A stretch of DNA of 49,516 bases, taken from positions 1 to 49,516 of the forward strand of contig NZ_PNRF01000021.1 of assembly GCF_002879615.1 (NCBI RefSeq), written 5' to 3'. The DNA is from Billgrantia endophytica. GTDB lineage: Bacteria > Pseudomonadota > Gammaproteobacteria > Pseudomonadales > Halomonadaceae. Positions 35,793-43,191 of this stretch are shown here, in pieces. Below the pieces are notes generated by a model. That model made no database searches. It was not told where the DNA came from and saw nothing but the letters and a program-made list of their open reading frames with translations. Position numbers and translations under genes: made by a program. Position 1 is the stretch's first letter. Every line of letters begins with the position of its first letter.

Positions 35793-36152
35793 ATGGCACA
35801 GCAAAATCAGAACCCAGGCAACTTCGCCAACGACCCGAAGAAGGCCTCCGAAGCCGGCCAGAAAGGTGGCCAGCACAGCGGCGGCAACTTCGCCAATGAC
35901 CCGCAGAAGGCTTCCGAAGCCGGCCAGAAAGGTGGCCAGCACAGCGGCGGCAACTTCGCCAATGACCCGCAGAAGGCTTCCGAAGCCGGCCAGAAAGGTG
36001 GACAGCACAGCGGCGGCAACTTCGCCAATGATCCGCAGAAGGCTTCCGAGGCTGGCCAGAAAGGTGGACAGCACAGCGGCGGCAATTTCGCCAATGACCC
36101 GCAGAAGGCTTCCGAAGCCGGTCAGAAAGGCGGCAGGAGTCAGGGTCGCTGA
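35793..36152 (+). CDS. KGG-domain stress protein with five tandem repeats
   Basis: 119-residue, strongly hydrophilic, Gly/Gln-rich protein. After MAQQNQNP it consists of five copies of a 22-residue KGG unit starting at residues 9, 31, 53, 75 and 97 (core NFANDPQKASEAGQKGG). KGG proteins are known stress- or starvation-induced small proteins (Con-10 / YciG type), normally with one to three repeats. AAGGAGATGTGACG gives a strong ribosome-binding site. The small gene at 36170 follows by 17 nt and likely shares the transcript. Low complexity suggests a disordered, protective protein. Confidence 0.93.
   Translation: MAQQNQNPGNFANDPKKASEAGQKGGQHSGGNFANDPQKASEAGQKGGQHSGGNFANDPQKASEAGQKGGQHSGGNFANDPQKASEAGQKGGQHSGGNFANDPQKASEAGQKGGRSQGR
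35817..36146 (+). repeat. Five tandem 66-bp coding repeats in the KGG gene
   Basis: Units begin at 35817, 35883, 35949, 36015 and 36081, all exactly 66 bp apart, and are nearly identical at DNA level, differing at a few third positions; the last unit differs at its C-terminal end. Near-identity at silent positions points to recent copy-number change, by unequal recombination or slippage. Confidence 0.93.
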
Positions 36153-36169
36153 CAAGGCAAGGAGCGTGT

Positions 36170-36373
36170 ATGTCCAGCCCTATCGATGACAAGGATTTTG
36201 ACCTGATCAGCACGCTGTACCATGCCACACAAGGTGCACACCGCAGCGATGGCTATGCCAGGGATGCAGAGTCAAGATCCGATAGCGAAGTTCAGGAATT
36301 CTTCAAGAAAGCATCTCAGCAATATAGCAATCTCGCAGACGAAGCGAGACAGTTGATCAAGCAGCGATTGTAG
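36170..36373 (+). CDS. Small protein of unknown function
   Basis: 67-residue, soluble, charged protein. The C-terminal half (EVQEFFKKASQQYSNLADEA, then RQLIKQRL) looks like a single amphipathic helix. Its ribosome-binding site (AAGGAGCGTGT) is strong, it follows the KGG gene by 17 nt, and an intrinsic terminator lies 20 nt after the stop, which together support a real gene. No family is recognised; it may be a second stress-induced protein. Confidence 0.8.
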   Translation: MSSPIDDKDFDLISTLYHATQGAHRSDGYARDAESRSDSEVQEFFKKASQQYSNLADEARQLIKQRL

Positions 36374-36392
36374 ACGACAAGTGCAAGTCCCG

Positions 36393-36425
36393 GGGCTGCC
36401 AAGGCTTGGCTTGGCAGCCCTTTTT
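36393..36425 (+). terminator. Intrinsic terminator after the KGG operon
   Basis: GGGCTGCCAAG (36393-36403) pairs perfectly with CTTGGCAGCCC (36410-36420), with a 6-nt loop and a following TTTTT. It closes the KGG-protein/small-protein transcript. Confidence 0.93.
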
Positions 36426-36518
36426 GTTCGTTTTTACCTTAAAGTTATCAACCTTCATTTTCTTGTCATCGATACCCTTGATCGGCGTTACGCCATGGCC
36501 GGGTCATTCTCATCAATG

Positions 36519-37463
36519 CTACAGACTTTCGATATGATCGACCATGCGTTGACGCATGGCTTCATCCGGCAACCTGCCAAGTGCTCCGCCCATGTTGTCG
36601 ATCATGTGCCGCGCACGACTGGTGGCAGGGGTGGCCACGGTCACGGCGGGATGCGAGATGACGAACTTGAGGAAAAACTGCGCCCATGAGTGGGCGTCGA
36701 ACTCGTCCGCCCACTCCGGCACGTCATGGCCACTGACACGCTCCCACAACCGGGTACGGCCAAATGGCGCGTAGACCAGCACGCCGATACCGCGATCCTG
36801 GGCCATGGGGAGAATGCGCTCCTCCATGAAACGGTTGTCGATGGCATAGTCGATGCCAATGAAGTCCACCGGCTCGTTACCCACGATCTCCTCGAGCTGT
36901 TCATACTGCTGCTCGAACGTGGTGGTCACCCCGATATAGCGCACCCGCTCTTCTTCACGCAGTTCGTTCAGAATCCCCAGTTGTGTCGGCACATCGCCCA
37001 GGTTATGCACCTGGATCAGGTCCAGCGGCGCCTTGCCGATTCGTTCAAACGAGGTCTTGATCTGGGCCCGGGCCTCGTCCGGGTCCGCACTGCCGCCGCC
37101 CCGCCCGGCGACGTTCAACTTGGTCGCCCAGAAGATATCCTCGGTAATGCCAAGCTCACTGGCGATCTGCCCGGCCACCTCTTCCGATGCGCCGTAGCCG
37201 GGTGCGGTATCGAAAACGCGGCCTCGCTTCTCGAACATTGCCACGAACACCTCGCGCAGCGCCTCGACATCCTCGCTGCGAGCCACCTCAGCGAAGGTAG
37301 CGGAACTTCCCAGCCCCACCGCCGGTAGCCGTTCACCCGACGAGGGGATGGCCCGGGTAATCAGCTCCAACTGGCGATCCTCGGCCCATAGCAGGCCAGG
37401 CTTCACCGACAGGGCCGCACCCGCAGCCAGACTCAGCTTCAAGTAGTCTCGACGTGAAATCAT
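36519..37463 (-). CDS. Tat-exported aldo/keto reductase
   Basis: 314-residue aldo/keto reductase preceded by a twin-arginine signal, SRRDYLKLSLAAGAAL, with likely cleavage near the LLWA-ED boundary. The catalytic tetrad is visible as Asp and Tyr in VFDTAPGYGAS, Lys in FWATKLN and His in LIQVHNL. Further elements are RYIGVTTTFEQQYEQLEE and the C-terminal PATSRARHMIDNMGG. A Tat signal implies export with folded cofactor. GAGGAG precedes the ATG. It is 11 nt downstream of the transporter gene on the same strand and probably cotranscribed. The substrate is not clear. Confidence 0.9.
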   Translation of the reverse strand: MISRRDYLKLSLAAGAALSVKPGLLWAEDRQLELITRAIPSSGERLPAVGLGSSATFAEVARSEDVEALREVFVAMFEKRGRVFDTAPGYGASEEVAGQIASELGITEDIFWATKLNVAGRGGGSADPDEARAQIKTSFERIGKAPLDLIQVHNLGDVPTQLGILNELREEERVRYIGVTTTFEQQYEQLEEIVGNEPVDFIGIDYAIDNRFMEERILPMAQDRGIGVLVYAPFGRTRLWERVSGHDVPEWADEFDAHSWAQFFLKFVISHPAVTVATPATSRARHMIDNMGGALGRLPDEAMRQRMVDHIESL

Positions 37464-37474
37464 GGATCACTCCT

Positions 37475-38800
37475 CTATCGGCTAATGGCCGGCTTGGATT
37501 CGGAAGCCGGTGGAGATGGCGCGGCAATGCGCTGCTGCGTACGGCCCAACCAGAGCGCCAGGGCCGCCCATACCAGCGCCAGGGGCAAGGCCACGCTGGC
37601 CACCGCGGCCAGGCCCATGCCAAGCCGGCCCAGCAGGCCCTCCACCTGGGCTCCCACCACGTCGCCACCTCGGTAAACGAAGGTATCGATGAAGGCCTTC
37701 GACTTGTACTTGTCCTCACGGCTGGTGACCGTATAGAGCGTTTCCCGCGCCGGCCGCATCAAGGCACGCTGCACCGCGCGGAACGCCGCCTCGAAGGTGA
37801 TCAATGCCGCCAGCGAACCGACAATGGCCAGGCCGATGAAACCCAGCGCGGCCGTCAACGGCAGCAGTGCCAGGGTGAGGGAGACGCCGACCCGCTTCAT
37901 CAGGTGTCCGGCGACCAGCGCCTGCATCAACAGCGTTGCCACCTGTGTGATCAGATCGATATGGGCGAACATGGTGGTGCGCAGGTCCAGGTCGTCGCCC
38001 AACGCCGCCACCATCTGCAGCCGCGTGAAGTAGAGAAAGGTCGCCATGATGGCCAGGATCACCACGTAAACGGCTATGCCGAGCAGGTATCGTGAACGAA
38101 ACACCGCCCGCAAGCCCTCCCAGGCACTCCCGCCAATCAACTCCCGTTCGTCCACGGCAGGCGGTTCATCGGGAGAACCCTCGCGCCAGGTCTTGTCCGG
38201 CTGCGACCGGGCGATGCCCCAGGCCGCGCACAATGCCAGCATGAGGAACCCGGTAGAGACCAGCAACAGCGCCGGCGTGCCCAGGGGGGCCGCCAGCCGT
38301 GACGCCAGCCAGGGGCCGAAAATCGCCCCGCAGGTGCCTCCCACTGCAATCAGGCCGAAAAAGCGCTTGCCCTGGGAGAGCGAGAAGCGGTCGGCCATCA
38401 GCGCCCAGAACACCATGGTGATGAACAGATTGAAGACACTGAACCAGACATAGAAGACCTGCCCGGTCGTCACGCCGATGACCTCGGGCGTCAGCGTCAT
38501 TATCAGGTAAAAGATCAGCAGGCTGCAGCCAAAGAAGGAATACGTGGCGGTAATGAATGTCAGCCGTGGCAAACGGCTGACCAGCAAGCCGAACAAGGGG
38601 TTGATCAACAGCGTAACGACCGCAGTGCCCATGAACAGCCAACGCACCGCCTCGATACCGCCGCGCAGGCCCAGCGCCTCGCGGGCGGGACGCAGCAGCA
38701 TCAGCGAGGTGAGTACACAAAAAAAGAACAGTACCGCCAACGCAACCGGCAGTATTTCGTCTCGACGAACATTGAACAATCGCTGGGAAAGAGCCTTCAT
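37475..38800 (-). CDS. MFS-type / NTP-NDP exchange-like membrane transporter
   Basis: 441-residue polytopic protein with about twelve hydrophobic helices. The start (RLFNVRRDEILPVALAVLFF, FCVLTSLMLLRPAREALGLRG when read on) and ALMADRFSLSQGKRFFGLIA match bacterial proteins annotated as NTP/NDP-exchange or MFS-like transporters. A late motif, SREDKYKSKAFIDTFVYRGGD, is also typical. Despite the name, free-living bacteria may use this group for other anions. AGG precedes the ATG at 38800. It leads the two-gene unit with the Tat-linked aldo/keto reductase. Confidence 0.82.
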   Translation of the reverse strand: MKALSQRLFNVRRDEILPVALAVLFFFCVLTSLMLLRPAREALGLRGGIEAVRWLFMGTAVVTLLINPLFGLLVSRLPRLTFITATYSFFGCSLLIFYLIMTLTPEVIGVTTGQVFYVWFSVFNLFITMVFWALMADRFSLSQGKRFFGLIAVGGTCGAIFGPWLASRLAAPLGTPALLLVSTGFLMLALCAAWGIARSQPDKTWREGSPDEPPAVDERELIGGSAWEGLRAVFRSRYLLGIAVYVVILAIMATFLYFTRLQMVAALGDDLDLRTTMFAHIDLITQVATLLMQALVAGHLMKRVGVSLTLALLPLTAALGFIGLAIVGSLAALITFEAAFRAVQRALMRPARETLYTVTSREDKYKSKAFIDTFVYRGGDVVGAQVEGLLGRLGMGLAAVASVALPLALVWAALALWLGRTQQRIAAPSPPASESKPAISR

Positions 38801-39286
38801 GGGAAACCTGAACCTGTCGACGCTCCCTTGACCTTAGCACTCCCGCCGCCACACTTCCCTGTCTCTGCAAAGGCCATGGTTTGCCCAGACTACAACGAAA
38901 GTCGCGTTGCCGATATCGCCATTGCGTCCGATGCTGTGCATACCATGAAGGGTCGTTGCCGATTCGTGGCCATAAAAAAGGCCCCCCGAAGGGGACCAGG
39001 TTGGAGCACGCCAGCTCACTCGGTATATCGCCAGCTCTGTGGCGACGTTGCTCAGGAAGGCAGGGCCTCCCTGCTGCATTGTTCACTTGACAAATATAAT
39101 GCGATTACCGCGCCAACTATAACTCTTTTTAAGAAAAAACATAGCCTTACAAGAAAAACAATCTCAAAGGCTTTGTTGGATTCAGCACGCCGGCTCTCTC
39201 CCTTGCACCAACCAGGACCCATTTTGGCACTTCACGCGCCATATTGATGCAGTGCAGTATGGCCCCAGGTGAACCGCCACCCGGCC
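38801..39286. other. 486-bp intergenic region with AT-rich core
   Basis: No protein gene is supported. The part 38974-39085 is a candidate small RNA described separately. The stretch 39085-39180 is much richer in A+T than the genome and includes several A and T runs, as expected for a promoter region of that RNA or of the downstream minus-strand genes. The remainder, 39181-39286, has nothing I recognise. Confidence 0.6.
38974..39085 (-). ncRNA. Candidate structured small RNA with intrinsic terminator
   Basis: Read on the minus strand, about 110 nt fold into four consecutive hairpins: GCAGGG/CCCTGC (39060-39074), TCGCCA/TGGCGA (39028-39045), GAGC/GCTC (39004-39017) and a GC-rich terminator stem (38980-38997) followed by six Ts (38979-38974). 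The AT-rich region just upstream (39090-39150) offers a weak promoter, TTATAG then 18 bp then TATATT. It does not match 4.5S, 6S, tmRNA or RNase P RNA motifs known to me. It could be a trans-acting small RNA or the terminated leader of the 38800 transporter gene. The 5' end is approximate. Confidence 0.5.
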
Positions 39287-39568
39287 TTACAGCATCTCCC
39301 GAACCACATCGAGCACCCTGCCATCCACCGTTCGCTGCAGCTTGTCCTCGATCTCGCTACACAGCGATTCGACCTGCAGGGACGAGGTACCGGTCACCAC
39401 GAAGGACCACTCGCTGGCTTCCAGCCGGTCATGATCGGCACTTTCACAGACCGCCACGGACGGGTTGCGCCCGAAGCGCTCGTGCAATCCGCCCATACGC
39501 TGTCGCTTCTCCTTCAACGAGGCACAGCCAGGCAGGGAAACCTTCATGGTCAATACCGCGATGTGCAT
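39287..39568 (-). CDS. DUF503 family protein (YlxP-like)
   Basis: 93-residue protein matching DUF503: it starts MHIAVLTMKVSLPGCASLKE, continues KRQRMGGLHERFGRNPSVAV and ends in a helix with VESLCSEIEDKL. Function is not established; the family is sometimes found near ribosome-maturation genes. AGGAGAGGATTCG precedes the ATG. Its start lies inside the end of a decayed VOC gene on the same strand. Confidence 0.88.
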   Translation of the reverse strand: MHIAVLTMKVSLPGCASLKEKRQRMGGLHERFGRNPSVAVCESADHDRLEASEWSFVVTGTSSLQVESLCSEIEDKLQRTVDGRVLDVVREML

Positions 39569-39804
39569 CGAATCCTCTCCTGTCGACCGAATGCCTTGCC
39601 GCTGCCGGTATCGTGCGCGATGCTTGTCCGCAGCCATACCGCCAGCTTCAAGCCCGTCTGCAGGTCGAGAAACGCCACCGCGCCATGCTCGAACTCCTGT
39701 CCGACGATGCCTTCGGTAGCCAGCCCGAGCCCATCGCGGTAGAAGCGCACGGCACGTTCCAGATCGTCGACGCCCAGTGTGATGACGCTGAGGTAGGGTT
39801 GTAT
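39550..39804 (-). pseudogene. Truncated VOC/glyoxalase-family gene with mutated start
   Basis: The frame encodes QPYLSVITLGVDDLERAVRF, then YRDGLGLATEGIVGQEFEHG and AVAFLDLQTGLKLAVWLR, the normal first half of a VOC-fold protein of about 130 residues. After SIAHDTG the sequence changes to unrelated GKAFGRQERIRCTSRY and stops, so the second half, with half of the metal and substrate site, is missing. At the expected start the codon is ATA (39804-39802) with a good AAGAGG six bases upstream, so a former ATG appears mutated. An alternative in-frame ATG lies at 39876 within the palindrome, with no ribosome-binding site. Confidence 0.75.
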
Positions 39805-39850
39805 GGGAACCTCTTGATTCGTTCGGGTCCAGGTGATCGGATCGGGTATC

Positions 39851-39892
39851 TTGTCGTTGGCAGTATAAGCCTGCATATACTGCCAACGACAA
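39851..39892. promoter_or_regulatory. Perfect 42-bp inverted repeat, candidate operator
   Basis: TTGTCGTTGGCAGTATA (39851-39867) is followed by an 8-bp spacer and its exact 17-base reverse complement (39876-39892). It sits 44 bp upstream of the beta-hydroxyacid dehydrogenase ATG and upstream of the decayed VOC gene, in the divergent promoter region. Such a long perfect repeat with no T tract is more like a dimeric repressor site than a terminator. The cognate regulator is not in the window. Confidence 0.75.
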
Positions 39893-39935
39893 CTGGCACT
39901 TCCCCTTTCTGCTTGCTGCGCTGGAGGCACTTCTC

Positions 39936-40817
39936 ATGATCCAACCACGACTCGGCTTCATCGGCATCGGCCTGATGGGCGGCCCCATGACCCGCCGCCT
40001 GCTGGGAGCCGGCTTCGAGGTCACGGTATGGAACCGTTCCCGGGAAAAGGCCGAGGCGTTGGTCGAGGCCGGTGCCCATGTGGCAAGCTCCATCGCCGAG
40101 CTGGTCGAAGGTGTCGATGTGGTGATGCTGTGCCTGGCCAATACCGCCGTGGTGGAAGACGTGGTGTTCGGCGAAAGGGGCGTGGCGGCCAGTGGACGTA
40201 CCGGGCAGTTGTTGATCGACCTTTCCAGTAGCGATCCGGCCGCAACGCGGGACTTCGCCGAGTGGCTGAAGGGAGAGTGCGGCATGCGCTGGGTCGACTC
40301 GCCGGTTTCCGGCGGCGTGGCGGGGGCCGAGGCCGGCAGCCTGGCGATCATGTGTGGCGGCGAGGCAGCGGATATCGAGGCGATACGTCCCCTGCTGGCA
40401 CCGCTCTCGGCACGGGTAACACACATGGGACCGGTTGGCAGCGGCCAGGTCACCAAGGTGTGCAACCAGATGATCGTCGGCTGCCAGGTGGCGGTGATCG
40501 CCGAGATGGTGGCGCTGGCGGAATCGAGCGGCGTGGATGCCTCGCGGCTCGCCGACGCGCTGGCCGGCGGCTTCGCCGACTCCAGACCGTTCCAGATTCT
40601 CACCCCGCGCATGGCGACGAGCAACTTCGCCGACCCGCCCTGGCATCTGCGCACCCTGCTCAAGGATCTCGACATGGCAGTGGCCCAGAGCCAGCGCGCC
40701 GGCAGTGCCACGCCCATGAGCGGCCTGGCCGCCCAACTGATGCGCACCCATGTCAGCCATGGCCATGCCGAGCACGACCCGGCAACGCTGGTAGAGACCT
40801 ATCGACGGAAGCAGTGA
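39936..40817 (+). CDS. NAD-dependent beta-hydroxyacid dehydrogenase (3-hydroxyisobutyrate / tartronate semialdehyde reductase type)
   Basis: 293-residue protein. The Rossmann motif is LGFIGIGLMGGPM; the substrate motif is WVDSPVSGGVAGAEAG; the catalytic Lys is in GSGQVTKVCNQMIVG. These define the beta-hydroxyacid dehydrogenase family; which acid is oxidised (3-hydroxyisobutyrate, tartronate semialdehyde or another) cannot be told. GGAGG lies 8 nt before the ATG. It is divergent from the VOC remnant, sharing the control region with the large inverted repeat. Confidence 0.92.
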   Translation: MIQPRLGFIGIGLMGGPMTRRLLGAGFEVTVWNRSREKAEALVEAGAHVASSIAELVEGVDVVMLCLANTAVVEDVVFGERGVAASGRTGQLLIDLSSSDPAATRDFAEWLKGECGMRWVDSPVSGGVAGAEAGSLAIMCGGEAADIEAIRPLLAPLSARVTHMGPVGSGQVTKVCNQMIVGCQVAVIAEMVALAESSGVDASRLADALAGGFADSRPFQILTPRMATSNFADPPWHLRTLLKDLDMAVAQSQRAGSATPMSGLAAQLMRTHVSHGHAEHDPATLVETYRRKQ

Positions 40818-40838
40818 CCGGTCACTACGCGATAGGAA

Positions 40839-40955
40839 TCAGCTAACCGGCAGTCCCGCCGCTTTCCACTTGGGATATCCTTCTTCAAAGCACCGGACCT
40901 GATAGCCGAGTTGACGCAGGCGCCGCGCGACCTCGTGGGAGAGCACGCAGTGTTC
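40839..40955 (-). pseudogene. C-terminal fragment of a rhodanese-domain gene
   Basis: On the minus strand 38 codons read EHCVLSHEVARRLRQLGYQV, then RCFEEGYPKWKAAGLPVS and a TGA stop. This is the usual end of a rhodanese domain (RRLRQLGY, then WKAAGLPV). An in-frame TGA directly precedes it (40958-40956) and no N-terminal half is present, because the MFS gene begins on the other strand at 40971. It is a gene remnant, which also contains the ribosome-binding site of the MFS gene. Confidence 0.75.
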
Positions 40956-40970
40956 TCAAGGAGCCAGTCC

Positions 40971-42173
40971 ATGTCGACACAACCTCGCGAAAAGACCAAC
41001 GTGGCCATTCTGGTCACCGGCCAGACCCTGTTCATGATCGCCGCCATCACGGTAATGACCCTGAGCGGGGTGGTGGGCCAGCAGTTGAGCCCCGACCCTG
41101 GCCTGGCCACGCTGCCCATCGCCCTGATGATGGTGGGCACGGTGATCTCCACGCTGCCCGCTTCACTGTTCATGAAACGCGTGGGCAGGAGGCTGGGCTT
41201 CATCACCGGGGCCGTCGTGGGCGGCGTGGGTGGCGGCCTGCTGAGCTTCGCCGCCATTGCTGCGGGTTCGTTCTGGCTGTTCTGTGCCGGCAATCTGCTG
41301 CTTGGGCTCTACCAGGGCTTCGCTATGTACTACCGCTTCGCCGCCGCCGACGTGGCCAGCCCCTCCTTTCGCAGCCGCGCCATCTCATTTGTCATGGCCG
41401 GCGGCGTGGTCGCTGCTTTCCTGGGGCCGTGGAACGCCAGCGCCACGCTGGGCTGGGTCGCTGGCGTACCCTCGGGCGGCCCCTATCTGATCATTGCCCT
41501 GTTGGCCCTGGTGGCCATCGGGCTGCTGACTCAACTGCGCGTGCCGGCCAGCGGCGAGCCGCAACCCGGCGACGTTTCCCGCCCCATGGTGGCCATCGCC
41601 GCACAGCCGGCCTTCCTGGTGGCGGTGCTGGCCGGCGCCGTGGGGTACGCCATCATGGTGCTGGTGATGACAGCCACGCCGCTGGCCATGCGCTCGGCGG
41701 GTTTCGAAATGAGCCAGGTCGCCTTCATCATGCAATGGCATGTGCTGGGCATGTTCGCCCCGTCGTTCGTCACCGGCAGCCTTATCGCCCGCTTCGGCGT
41801 GGACCGCATCCTGCTGGCAGGGGCGGCGATTCTCACCGCGGCCATGCTGCTCTCCAACCTGGGTCAGGCCATCGGCCACTTCTGGGTGGCCCTGGTACTG
41901 CTTGGGGTCGGCTGGAACTTCCTCTTCATCGGCGGCAGTGCCCTGCTCTCCACCGTCCATTCCGAAACGGAACGGGGCAAGGTGCAGGGCATCAACGACC
42001 TGATCATCTTTTCACTGGTCGCCGTCGGCTCGCTGATGTCGGGTCAACTGTTCCACCGGCTGGGCTGGGAAACCCTCAACCTGGTCATGCTGCCCCTTAT
42101 CGTGCTGGTCGCGCTGTCGGTACTGGGCTGGTCGCTGGGACGACGTCTCGCCAGACAACGCAGCCTCGACTGA
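40971..42173 (+). CDS. MFS transporter
   Basis: 400-residue major facilitator protein with twelve hydrophobic segments. The A-motif-like loop LFMKRVGRRLGFITGAVVGG after the second helix and the mid-protein AMYYRFAAADVASPSFRSRA identify the family. AAGGAGCCAGTCC is a strong ribosome-binding site for the ATG at 40971. Substrate is unknown. It follows the rhodanese remnant and precedes the MoxR gene by 160 nt, with no shared role evident. Confidence 0.92.
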   Translation: MSTQPREKTNVAILVTGQTLFMIAAITVMTLSGVVGQQLSPDPGLATLPIALMMVGTVISTLPASLFMKRVGRRLGFITGAVVGGVGGGLLSFAAIAAGSFWLFCAGNLLLGLYQGFAMYYRFAAADVASPSFRSRAISFVMAGGVVAAFLGPWNASATLGWVAGVPSGGPYLIIALLALVAIGLLTQLRVPASGEPQPGDVSRPMVAIAAQPAFLVAVLAGAVGYAIMVLVMTATPLAMRSAGFEMSQVAFIMQWHVLGMFAPSFVTGSLIARFGVDRILLAGAAILTAAMLLSNLGQAIGHFWVALVLLGVGWNFLFIGGSALLSTVHSETERGKVQGINDLIIFSLVAVGSLMSGQLFHRLGWETLNLVMLPLIVLVALSVLGWSLGRRLARQRSLD

Positions 42174-42333
42174 GCGCTTGTTCACCTTGCGTGGCATGTC
42201 ATCATCGGCGGGCGGTGCCTGCCGGAGGTACATGCCTGCTCGGGTTCCTACCTACCGGGGTTTGTTCATGCCCTCGCCCTTCCGTACACTTGTTTGACTT
42301 CCCCTCTACCCCACTTGACGCTGAGGCAGGACC

Positions 42334-43188
42334 ATGGCTTTCGATTCGACTTCCACCTATGTGGCCACCGATGCCCTCAAGCAGGCGGTGAATGCCGCCG
42401 TGACCCTCCAGCGCCCGCTGCTGATCAAGGGCGAACCGGGCACCGGCAAGACCCTGCTGGCCGAGGAGCTGGCAGCCTCATTGGGCACCCGCCTGATCAC
42501 CTGGCACATCAAGTCCACCACCAAGGCGGCCCAGGGGCTCTACGAGTATGACGCGGTGAGCCGGCTGCGCGATTCCCAGCTGGGTGTCGAAGGCGTGCAC
42601 GAGGTGCGCAACTACATCAAGCCCGGCAAGCTGTGGGAGGCTTTCACCGCCGAGGAACGGGTAGTGCTGCTGATCGACGAGATCGACAAGGCGGACATCG
42701 AATTCCCCAACGACCTGCTCCAGGAGCTGGATCGCATGGAATTCCATGTCTATGAGACCGGCGAGACCGTCGCCGCCAAGCAGCGTCCGATCATCGTGAT
42801 CACGTCCAACAACGAGAAGGAGCTGCCCGACGCCTTCCTGCGTCGCTGCTTCTTCCACTACATCGAGTTCCCCGACCGCGACACCATGCAGAAGATCGTC
42901 GATGTCCACTTCCCCAAGATCGCGCCGAAGCTGGTCGGCGAGGCCCTGGAGGTTTTCTTCGACCTGCGCCAGGCGCCGGGGCTGAAGAAGAAGCCCTCCA
43001 CCTCGGAGCTGGTGGACTGGCTGAAGCTGCTGATGGCCGACGACCTGGCCCGGGAGGCGCTCTACCACCGTGACCCGGTGAAGGCGATCCCGCCGCTGGC
43101 CGGTGCCCTGGTGAAGAACGAGCAGGATACCCAGTTGCTGGAGCGACTGGCCTTCATGCTGCGTCGCCAAGGCAATCAGAGGCGCTGA
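42334..43188 (+). CDS. MoxR-family AAA+ ATPase
   Basis: 284-residue AAA+ protein with Walker A GEPGTGKT, Walker B VVLLIDEIDKAD, sensor 1 PIIVITSNNEKELPDAFLRR and an Arg finger in the same stretch. MoxR ATPases act with a von Willebrand A protein as chaperones that insert metals or mature large complexes. The VWA partner starts 3 nt after the stop. GCAGGACC precedes the ATG. Its client is not encoded in the window. Confidence 0.94.
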   Translation: MAFDSTSTYVATDALKQAVNAAVTLQRPLLIKGEPGTGKTLLAEELAASLGTRLITWHIKSTTKAAQGLYEYDAVSRLRDSQLGVEGVHEVRNYIKPGKLWEAFTAEERVVLLIDEIDKADIEFPNDLLQELDRMEFHVYETGETVAAKQRPIIVITSNNEKELPDAFLRRCFFHYIEFPDRDTMQKIVDVHFPKIAPKLVGEALEVFFDLRQAPGLKKKPSTSELVDWLKLLMADDLAREALYHRDPVKAIPPLAGALVKNEQDTQLLERLAFMLRRQGNQRR

Positions 43189-43191
43189 GCC

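Noticed and set aside
35817..36146. CRISPR-like array in the KGG gene
   Set aside because: The repeats are contiguous 66-bp coding units with no unique spacers, in frame and with a strong ribosome-binding site.
38974..39085. 4.5S (SRP) RNA, 6S RNA or another standard structural RNA
   Set aside because: The SRP core (GGAAGGAAGCAGCC type) and the 6S bubble layout are absent; kept only as an unnamed candidate RNA.
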